Of a DNA stretch of 64,000 nucleotides, positions 56,822 to 64,000 are shown piece by piece. This DNA is from Talpa occidentalis (Eukaryota; Chordata; Mammalia; Eulipotyphla; Talpidae), in assembly GCF_014898055.3 (NCBI RefSeq), contig NW_023604861.1:98892083-98956082 (forward strand), read 5' to 3'. Made by a program: the position numbers and the translations under genes. How positions within the stretch are numbered: the stretch's first letter is position 1; each line of letters begins with the position of its first letter. A model generated the notes under the pieces. That model searched no databases, was not told the origin of the DNA, and worked only from the letters and a program-made list of their open reading frames with translations.

Positions 56822-57882
56822 CTCCTCTCTCGGCCTTAGCACCATCTTCTTGGAAGCCTCTGCGCTATGAGAGCCGAGCGGAGAAAGAAGAGAATGCGCA
56901 GACTGAAGCTGATAAAAAAGAAAGATGAGGCAGGGGTCCAAGTAAGGTAGCAGCTGTGATAGCCGTGGAAGCCGCAGGAGCAGAAATAAAGAAAGCCAGA
57001 AGCCAGAGATGCTGGTACACATTGTTGGACCGAATGCTATACTATCTGGAACTTGTCTCGGTGGACCTAAACACCCAATACCATCTCATCACAGCGACCA
57101 CCTTTGAGAGACTGTTATAGGACAGGGAGAGGGTCAGCCCAAACCCCGCAAACCTGCCTATTGTCTATTCTAAATGGGTTTTGCCATTCGCCGCATCAAC
57201 ACAAAACATATGAGACTTTAATGGGAAGGAACTTTAATAAAAACTAGGAAACAATACAGGTAAGGCAAAGAGCCTAGTTTCTAAATGAAGCACCCAAAGT
57301 TACCCGTCCCCTCGTGGGTAAAACTTCATCCATATGGGATCGGCCCAGAGCAAGGCCCCAAAGCCTGCTACAAGTCTAAAGCATCTTCCAGTGGGGACCC
57401 ACAGAAAAGGGTCACAAACAACCGGACTAGCCCGGAAGGAAAAGAGCAAAATCAACATCAAGATAAAAGCTGCCATTGTCACCTCCCCACGGGTCTCACC
57501 CACATCTGTGTCACCCCGTCCACGACCAAAAGACAAGCGCAGCTTCTTCACGTGTCTCTAGGCTCCATGTGCCTCCTCCAGGTCTCCTGGCTTCATCCTG
57601 CTTCCTTTTTTCCTCAGTCTCTTCTCCAGCTTCTCCTCTTCCTGCTCAGCTCCACCCTCCCTTGGGTGGGGCAGGGAACCTGGAACCTCCCCCTTTCCTG
57701 GGGACCACCCTGTTACAAGACCACCTTTGAGAGACCCATCTTGCTCGCACCAAAGGAATGCCTTTTTGTCTTTTGCCCTGGACCTCTGTGTGTGACCTTC
57801 TGGACCTTCTAAGTCATGGCTTAATGTAACACGGGTACAATAAATCATCCCTTCTGCTATCTTAGCTAAAGCAAAAACAAAC
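56822..57882 (+). pseudogene. RPL41: RPL41 processed pseudogene, split by a solo LTR
   Basis: 56822-57112 matches the RPL41 mRNA 5'UTR, its 25-codon ORF (ATG at 56867, reading MRAERRKKRMRRLK before diverging) and the first part of its 3'UTR. 57718-57882 matches the remaining 3'UTR, ending with AATAAA (57839-57844) and an A-rich tail. A one-base insertion in the lysine-rich part shifts the frame, and there are no introns, so this is a dead retrocopy. It sits just upstream of the KANSL3 CpG island and is not part of either gene. Confidence 0.88.
57113..57717 (-). mobile_element. Solo ERV-type LTR (605 bp) inside the RPL41 pseudogene
   Basis: The element runs TGTTATAGG to CTGTTACA on the plus strand, so both strands show TG...CA ends, with a 4-bp duplication AGAC on each side (57109-57112, 57718-57721). 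Minus orientation is supported because the segment at 59170 resembles its minus-strand 5' end (TGTAACAG). No internal retroviral genes are present. A longer 17-bp direct repeat (57096-57112, 57719-57735) also brackets it, which makes the exact insertion history ambiguous. Confidence 0.7.
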
Positions 57883-57949
57883 AAACAAACAAACAAATAA
57901 ATACAGGATATTTTGAGTCTAAACTTCTTTTTAAAAAATTAAGTCTATT

Positions 57950-58211
57950 TGGGCCTCCCTGTGTGCAAGGGATTAAGCACTGCACTATGAAGCAATCCGC
58001 AGCCTCTGCAGCAAGAGTTCGATCCCTGGCCAGCCAGGGAGCAACCCACATGGAGCAGCAGACCTCTCCTGTCTTGCCCGCTGCTCCCCTCAGCAGTGTA
58101 CTTCGGTCAGTCTGCCTGTTCTGCTCCCCACTCTGTCTCTGGTGAATCCTCTCACCCCCTGCATCTCTGGCCTGTACCCCAGCTCTTGTATGCGTAAATA
58201 AATCTTAAAAA
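57950..58211 (+). mobile_element. tRNA-derived SINE, older type
   Basis: Perfect duplication AAAAAATTAAGTCTATT (57933-57949, 58212-58228). The A-box region has lost a few bases (CCTGTGTGCAAGG). Confidence 0.88.
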
Positions 58212-58318
58212 AAAAAATTAAGTCTATTAAAAATAATTAAAGGAAAAAAAAGATCTGCCCAAAACTTGCCTGAGTGCTGAAATACAGAGGCCAATCAGAC
58301 CACAGATCTGCCCATGAG

Positions 58319-58365
58319 AGACCACTGTGTCCTTTCAATGCTACATGTGCAGATACTTCACTAGG
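58319..58365 (+). repeat. Inverted repeat B, left arm (47 bp)
   Basis: Exact reverse complement of 58517-58563, 47 of 47 bases. Flanks show no further complementarity. Confidence 0.92.
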
Positions 58366-58516
58366 AGTCTTTCCTTCCATGACACCATCCAACCCACTCC
58401 TAGGGAAATTTTTCTTCTTCTAAAACAGGCTGGTGTCCTTCATGTTAATTACCACCTTGAAATCTAGTAGTGTTCTTGCCAGATACAGTGCATTACCCTT
58501 TCCATTTTCTCAGCAG

Positions 58517-58563
58517 CCTAGTGAAGTATCTGCACATGTAGCATTGAAAGGACACAGTGGTCT
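58517..58563 (-). repeat. Inverted repeat B, right arm (47 bp)
   Basis: Pairs perfectly with 58319-58365 across a 151-bp spacer that resembles no repeat I know. Confidence 0.92.
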
Positions 58564-58689
58564 TGCTGGGGTCAGAAAGCCAAGGAGTTAAGCTCTAGAA
58601 TTGGTACTCCCACCCCCAAGTAGTCTGGGCTCTACTTTGAAGGGGAAGGCCTCCCCTTTATTCCCTTAACTCTCATGGACAAAAAGACA

Positions 58690-59705
58690 CTACTGAATGG
58701 GCAAAAATATATCTGCACACCATACATCCAAAAGAAACTCATATCCAAGATCCACAAAGAACTCATACAACTCAACAAGAACAAAAAATTCACCACAATC
58801 AAAAAAATGGGCTGAAGAACTAAACAGGCATTTCTTCAAAGAAGACATTCAGATGGCCAACAGGCACATGAGAAAATGCTCATCATCACTTATCATCCAG
58901 GAAATGCACATCAAAACCACAAATAGATACCACCTGTGAGTATAGGCCACATCAAAAACACCAAAAGCAAGAAGTGCTGGTGAGGATGTGGAGAAAAAGG
59001 GCTTACACTGTTGGTGGGAATGTAGATAGGTCCAACCCCTGTGGAAAATTTTATGGAGGTTTTTCAAAAGGTTAAAAATGGATCTACCATATGATCCAGC
59101 AATTCCATTCCTAGGTATCTTCTGGAAGAATACTACAACACTAATTTGAGAGGAGCTATGCACTCCTATTGTAACAGAGTAGTCCCCAGGAAAAGGGAAA
59201 GTTCCAGGTTCCCTGCCCCACCCAGAGGAGGGTGGAGCTAAGGAGAAAAGAAAAAGCTGGAGAAGAGACTGGAAAAAGGAGGAAACACTATGTTCATTGC
59301 AGCACTATTTGGAAACTACCCAGGCACCCAAAAACAGGTAAATGGATCAGGAAGATGTGGTGTATATACACAATGGAATACCACCACAGGAGTTTATATA
59401 AGATAAACTCTTGCCATTTGTGACAACATGGATGGAGGTGTAGGAGATTATGCTAAGCAACATAAGAAGATATGGAAAAACAAGACAAAAGGTGACCTAA
59501 TGCCAAACTATCAATAATAGCAAACCCTACAAATCTGACAGTGGATCTGAGGCCAGGAGGGAAGAGAACGGAGAGGACAGTGGTGGGGGGCTGTGGGTGC
59601 TTGGGTGGTGGATGAGGTGTGGTAACAACACCTGAAGGCAGAGAGCCTATACCTCTGAAGCACAACATCATCAACCAATGTCACCAAAATAAAACAAAAC
59701 AAGCT
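58690..59705 (+). mobile_element. LINE-1 3' end (5'-truncated)
   Basis: Typical L1 ORF2-end text is present: ATATGATCCAGCAATTCC, TGTTCATTGCAGCA, ACACAATGGAATACCACC and ACAACATGGATGGAGG. It is followed by a 3'UTR and CACCAAAATAAAAC. Interrupted by the 118-bp element at 59170. Confidence 0.85.
59170..59287 (+). mobile_element. 118-bp LTR-like mini element inside an L1
   Basis: It starts TGTAACAGAGTAGTCCCC and ends GGAAACA. It is flanked by CTAT duplications (59166-59169, 59288-59291). By eye it is about 80% similar to the first 120 bp of the minus-oriented LTR at 57113-57717. Removing it and one CTAT restores the normal L1 sequence reading CTATGTTCATTGCAG. Confidence 0.65.
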
Positions 59706-59820
59706 TGATAACAGTAAAAACAAACAAAACCCTTTCATTTTGTGCAACGTCTTGCAGAGCCTTTCTACTTGCTAAATGGGATGCTTCCAGCTTCCTGAAT
59801 TACTTTAAAAAGTTAATGAA

Positions 59821-60081
59821 GGGCCTCCCTGGTGGCACAGCAGTTGAGCTCTGGGTTGCGAAGCTGCCGCAGCCTCTGCAGCACTGGTTCGATCCCCGGC
59901 CACCGGGCTAGGGTCCCACATGGCGCTCAGACCTCTCCTGCCATCCGCTGCTCCCCTCAGCAGTGTATTTCGTCGGTCTGCCTGTTCTGTTCCTCGCTGT
60001 GGGTCTGGTGAATACTCTCACCCTCCTGCGCTTCTGACTGTACCCAGTGCTTGTATAAATAAATAAATAATAAATAAATAT
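59821..60081 (+). mobile_element. SINE, first of two stacked at one target
   Basis: Duplication TTTAAAAAGTTAATGAA at 59804-59820 and 60082-60098. Young-type head but a shortened B-box region. Confidence 0.87.
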
Positions 60082-60103
60082 TTTAAAAAGTTAATGAAAT
60101 CTT

Positions 60104-60380
60104 GTGGGCCTCCCCGGTGGCACAGTAGGTTGAGCGCAGCGCTGTGAAGCTGTCCACAGCCTCTGCAGGGCCTGTTCGATTCCCGGCCGGCCAGGGAGAA
60201 TCCCACATTGTGAGGCAGACCTCTCCTGTCTCGCCCACTGCTCCCCTCAGCAGTGTATTTCGTCAGTCTGCCTGTTCTGCTCCCTGCTCTGTCTCTGGTG
60301 AATCCTCTCACCCTCCCACTACTCTGGCCTGTACCCCAGCTCTTGTATAAAATAAATAAATAAATAAATATATTTTTTTT
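60104..60380 (+). mobile_element. SINE, second of two stacked at one target
   Basis: Duplication AAAGTTAATGAAATCTT at 60087-60103 and 60381-60397, overlapping the duplication of the preceding SINE. Confidence 0.87.
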
Positions 60381-60729
60381 AAAGTTAATGAAATCTTTAA
60401 AAGTAAAAAAGAAAGATAAGCTGTCAGGAAGGTCTTCTTTAAAGTCTGCTGCAGCAGAAAACAATAGCAGCACCATGATCATGCATCCAAGTTCTTGGTC
60501 TTTGAATGCCACACATCTTTTAGAATTTGTAGTCAGCTTGCTGTGGAAGTGTTTGCTTAACTAACATACATTTTAAAAATACCTAATAATTGTCACACTA
60601 ACCATTGGATAAGATGTAGTTTCTTCCCACAACGTTCAACCCTAAAGCAGTAGAAGCCTTAATGCACACAAAGGACCCCCTAAATTCCTCTTCAGAACCA
60701 AGAACAACTGCCTTTGTGACAGTGACTCT

Positions 60730-60742
60730 CTTGCTAGGCAAC
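60730..60742 (+). promoter_or_regulatory. RFX X-box-like motif upstream of FER1L5
   Basis: CTTGCTAGGCAAC lies about 100 bp before the FER1L5 start codon. It is one base from the palindromic RFX consensus GTTGCTAGGCAAC. RFX factors drive ciliary and spermatogenic genes, and a testis-expressed ferlin is a plausible target. The function is inferred. Confidence 0.4.
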
Positions 60743-60844
60743 ACACACAGGACTCTGCTGGGCCCTGTGAATAAGGAGAAACCCTGGGCCCAGGTGCTCC
60801 AGGAAGGAAGTGGCGCTTCAGAGGGACAGAGGAAGGAGGTCGAG

Positions 60845-60929
60845 ATGCTGCGGCTGGTTGTAGAGTCAGCCAACATTGAACCTCCCAAAAGCCCCCCACC
60901 CCAACTCTGCATGTCCATCTACTTCAGAG
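60845..60929 (+). CDS. FER1L5: FER1L5 coding exon 1 (partial gene, continues beyond window)
   Basis: The ATG at 60845 opens MLRLVVESANIEPP and the exon ends MSIYFR plus one base before GTGAGA. This matches my recall of the ferlin FER1L5 N-terminus (start of the first C2 domain). FER1L5 is known to lie next to KANSL3 in the opposite orientation, which supports the call. Ferlins are tail-anchored, multi-C2, calcium-responsive membrane-fusion proteins; FER1L5 is linked to myoblast fusion and is testis-expressed. I found no second exon before the window end, so intron 1 exceeds 3 kb. The reading frame stays open upstream to 60662, but the family start fits 60845. Confidence 0.85.
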
Positions 60930-61273
60930 GTGAGAGGCAGGGTCCTGGGTGGCAGAGAGGAGCTCCAAGGAGCAGTAGACTTTTGGGGGAGAATAGATTT
61001 ATAGTTGTCTTACTACGTAAAAGATGCCCCATGTGACAAAAAGGCGAGGTAGACACCATCCACTTCTTTCAAAACTTTTCACCTCTGTTGATACTCTTTT
61101 ATTATGGTGCCTCTGCCTCCTATTTCTCCCATGGGATGGCTATGAGAAAAAGAGAAGATTAATATTTCTTGAGCTTCTTCTATGAACTAAGACTGTGCCC
61201 CAAACTGAGGTTTAAAGAAAAAGATTACCTACTTCATAGGATTGTGTAAGGATTTAATATTTATTTATTTTTA

Positions 61274-61546
61274 TTAAAGATTTATTTTTATTTATTTATA
61301 CAAGCACTGGGTACAGTCAGAAGCACGGGAGGGTGAGAGAATTCACCAGAGCCAGAGCAGGGAGCAGAACAGATAGAAGGACTCAAGTACGCTGCTAAGG
61401 GGAGCAGCGGGCAGCAGGAGAGGTCTGTGCGCCATGTGGGACCCTCCTCTGGTGGCCGGGGAGCAGCCGGGGATCGAACCGGTGCTGCAGAGGCTGCAGG
61501 CAGCTTCACAACCCAGCGCTCAACCGCTGCACCACTGGGGGGGCCC
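61274..61546 (-). mobile_element. Young SINE inserted in the tail of an older SINE
   Basis: 18-bp perfect duplication AATATTTATTTATTTTTA (61256-61273, 61547-61564), made of host SINE tail. Confidence 0.88.
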
Positions 61547-61812
61547 AATATTTATTTATTTTTAAAGATTTATTTATGCATACAAGAACTGGGGTACCGG
61601 GCAGAGGTGTGGGGGGGATGAGAGGATTCACCAGAGACAGAGTGGGGAACAGAACAGGAAGATTGACTGAAATATACTGCTGAGGGGAACAGTGGGCGAG
61701 TCAGGAGAGGTCTGCTGCGCCATGTGGGTGGCTCCTTGGCCAGGGATTGAACTCGTGCTGCGGTGGCTGCGTGGTAACTTCATAGGTTATGTCTTAACCC
61801 TTTGTGCCACCC
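61547..61812 (-). mobile_element. Older SINE, host of the preceding insertion
   Basis: Tail to the left, head at the right truncated after GCCACC (the usual AGGGAGGCC end is missing). Confidence 0.83.
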
Positions 61813-62192
61813 TTTGTATCCTTTGTGCACAAGTTCTAATAATAACTGCTCAGTAATCTGACTTGCTTTTACAACCAACAAAAACCTTTTCATAGACATG
61901 GAGTTTCGCTCTTCACAATTTTGTGAGATAAGTTTTCAAATCTCCATTTCCATAGATAAGGCAAGATGTCCCCAAAAAGTCTAAGAAAGGAGATTTGAGA
62001 GAATGGAAGAGATGAAGCACATCTACATAACAAATTGCTGAGGGCAAAAGGGGAGTAAGGGAAAGGCAAACGAACTGTTGGTGGAGGAGTATGTGGGCAA
62101 ATGGAGAAGTGCCGGGAGAAAGAAAATTGGGACCAAGAGTAAAGAAGGACACGGGATTTCTATAAGAAACAGGAGTAAAGAGTGACATTCCT

Positions 62193-62956
62193 GGGGCCTC
62201 CCCAGTGGCGCAGCGGGTTGAGCGCAGCGCTGTGAAGCTGTCCGCGGCCTCTGCAGCACAGGTTTGATCCCTGGCCGGCCAGTGAGCAACCCACATGGAG
62301 GGACAGACCTCTCCTGTCTCGCCCACTGCTCCCCTTGTTAGGGGGGAAAGGATGTCCTAAGCTAATTCCATGCAGGCTTTGTGGACTCCACCCCCACCCC
62401 AGGCCAAAGCCATCAGGACTTTGGGAAAGACAAATCCCATCACCACCAAAGGGAAGGTGGCTGGGACCTGAGGGTGGAGTTAAGCAGCCAGGTTGGGTAT
62501 AAAAACCAGACATGTGGGCCTTGGGGGGCTCGCTCTCTCTCGCTCACCTCCTGGCTTCACGGCTCCTGGCTCGCGGCCAGCTCTCAGAGTGTCATTTTGG
62601 GATGCCTGATCGGCGGATCGGGTAGGACTCATTTAAAACTGTCTCCCACTTTTCTCCCTGAGCTGTACATTTCCTCATTTGCCCTTCCCTTGTAAATAAA
62701 CCTTTTATTAACCTTCCGCGTGTGCCTGCAGTAGAGCATTGATAAGTCCTTTTAAGCGCGTTTGTGAGGACCCAGAGTCAGGCACCCCGTTTTGTGTCGG
62801 GGCTGCCCTGTAACACCCTCAGCAGTGTGTTTTGGTCCGTCTGCCTGTTCTGCTCCCCACTCTGTCTCTGGTGAATTCTCTCACCCTCCTGTGCCTCTGG
62901 CCTATATCCCAGCTCTTGCATTAAAAAACAAACAAAAAAAACTTAAAAAAAAGAAA
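62193..62956 (+). mobile_element. SINE interrupted by a solo LTR
   Basis: SINE parts at 62193-62335 and 62820-62956. Outer duplication AAAGARTGACATTCCT (62177-62192, 62957-62972) with one mismatch. Confidence 0.88.
62336..62815 (+). mobile_element. Solo ERV class I-type LTR (480 bp) inserted in a SINE
   Basis: It begins TGTTAGGGG and ends CCTGTAACA, with a perfect 4-bp duplication CCCT (62332-62335, 62816-62819). The LTR is well organised: TATAAAA at 62498-62504 and AATAAA at 62695-62700, about 200 bp apart. It interrupts the SINE at 62193-62956 exactly between its CCCCT and CAGCAG motifs. There is no internal region, so this is a recombination remnant of an endogenous retrovirus. Confidence 0.88.
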
Positions 62957-62972
62957 AAAGAATGACATTCCT

Positions 62973-63887
62973 TGCTTTTTGTCCTGGTCTGAAAAACTAC
63001 TTGCTGAACACGGCAACACTCGGGTTAGACACTTGATACTTGAGCTCACAGTGAAGGGTATTTGTTGCTGGAGGTGTAGTGGATGCTCAAGGGAGTCTTC
63101 GTCTCACTGACTAGCTGCATGAGAGCAGGGAGCAGCTGCTCCTCTTCTTTATCTTGAGGTTCTGTCTCTGCACTTTGCGGGCGCTGTTTCCCTCCCTCTA
63201 GTCGCCTGTTACAAAGATGCCTAAAACCACAAATCCCCTTTTTGCCAGTAGATTTTCCTATAAATTCTTATAACTGAGTATTTGTTTGTTATTTTTAATT
63301 TCTCATCCACCTGTCTTCCCAGCCCCTCTCCCTCTGTAGACCATTACTCTGCACCCCTTCCTGATACTCAACCCAAATACTCTTTCTTTCTTTGGGAAGA
63401 ATCTCAATGTATTCTAGGGGTTCTTTGCAGGGCTATAGACTGTCCTTTGTTAAAGATATTTCTGAAGAACAGGAATTTTACTGCATGAAGAGGCTTCTAC
63501 AATTAAAGATGTTTCGGGATGTCTTAGAGTGTGTGGGGCTTAGCTCTGGTAATAAATAAACCCTTAAATCTTAGTAACTCAGTACAAATTTACCTCTTCT
63601 CACGTCAAGACCTGTCAGATAGCCCTCCCTGAGCAGCTCCTCCTAATAGTTTAGGGACTGGCTCCTTGCTGCCTGTGGCTGCAGAATCACCCTGGCACCA
63701 CCCGGCCTGCAGATATTGAGAGTAGATGTGGGGAGTGGAGAGAAGGGAATAGAGAATCTCATGGGAGATTTTAGGAGCTAGGCCTGGCAGTGGCTAATAA
63801 CCCCTCCATGCCCCACTGGGCAGAACAAGTCACATGGCTCCACCTGCCTGCAAGATGGCTAGAACTGTATCAGGGAAGAAAATGAGG
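62973..63887. other. FER1L5 intron 1 (inferred), nothing further seen
   Basis: No ferlin C2 coding block was found here; sequence is unique-looking. Confidence 0.45.
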
Positions 63888-64000
63888 CTCTGCAGACTTC
63901 TCCTGTCTCTCCCGCTGCTCCCCGAAGCAGTATATTTTAGTCAATCCGCCTGTTCTGCTCCCCAGTCTGTGTCTGGTGAATCCACTCACCTCCGCCTCCC
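63888..64000 (+). mobile_element. Partial SINE at the window edge
   Basis: 5'-truncated or diverged copy starting about CTCTGCAGACTTCTCCTG and running off the window before its tail. Confidence 0.75.

Noticed and set aside
56183..56839. 218-codon plus-strand and 150-codon minus-strand ORFs
   Set aside because: They fall in the CpG island; Pro/Arg/Gly-rich translation is what GC-rich DNA gives by chance.
56867..56950. A functional RPL41 gene
   Set aside because: It has a frameshift, no introns and an A-rich tail, so it is a processed pseudogene.
57285..57812. 175-codon plus-strand ORF
   Set aside because: It lies almost wholly inside the solo LTR and runs into the RPL41 pseudogene; no domain and no conserved start.
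60932..64000. FER1L5 exon 2
   Set aside because: I looked for the next C2-domain segment after the exon 1 donor and found no splice-flanked match in the window.

Overview
The window is nuclear DNA of a placental mammal. It carries a complete, intron-rich KANSL3 gene on the minus strand and the first coding exon of FER1L5 on the plus strand. This is the KANSL3/FER1L5 neighbourhood known from human chromosome 2q11.2. The rest is dominated by one lineage-specific tRNA-derived SINE family: about 38 copies, many with intact target-site duplications (TSDs), plus older MIR, L2, L1 and LTR relics. From memory the SINE most resembles those of yinpterochiropteran (horseshoe or leaf-nosed type) bats. 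That is an inference at moderate-to-low confidence; only 'laurasiatherian-like mammal with a tRNA-SINE explosion' is firm.

Layout. 1-16.2 kb: intergenic DNA 3' of KANSL3, built of SINEs, an L1 relic (12.4-15.2 kb), a MaLR-like LTR relic, and a roughly 0.2-kb-arm inverted repeat at 8.38-9.40 kb. 16.2-18.56 kb: probable KANSL3 3'UTR. 18.56-54.86 kb: the 21 coding exons of KANSL3. 54.9-56.8 kb: intron 1 and the CpG-island promoter, with a predicted untranslated exon 1. 56.8-57.9 kb: an RPL41 processed pseudogene split by a solo LTR. 58.3-58.6 kb: a perfect 47-bp inverted repeat. 58.7-59.7 kb: an L1 3' end carrying a 118-bp LTR-like insert. 59.8-60.4 kb: two SINEs stacked at one site. 60.85 kb: FER1L5 coding exon 1. 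61.3-64 kb: more SINEs, one interrupted by a 480-bp solo LTR.

KANSL3 was reconstructed exon by exon. All 20 coding introns are GT-AG with matching phases, and the spliced coding length is 2712 nt (903 codons plus stop), as expected for this protein. KANSL3 is a scaffold subunit of the NSL histone acetyltransferase complex around KAT8/MOF. FER1L5 is a ferlin family membrane-fusion protein, and only its N-terminal 28 codons lie here.

The most noteworthy observations are two inverted duplications, a set of SINEs sharing an extra 3' tail module, a SINE-L1 composite bracketed by a single TSD, and a SINE landing 18 nt inside intron 9 of KANSL3 next to the splice donor.
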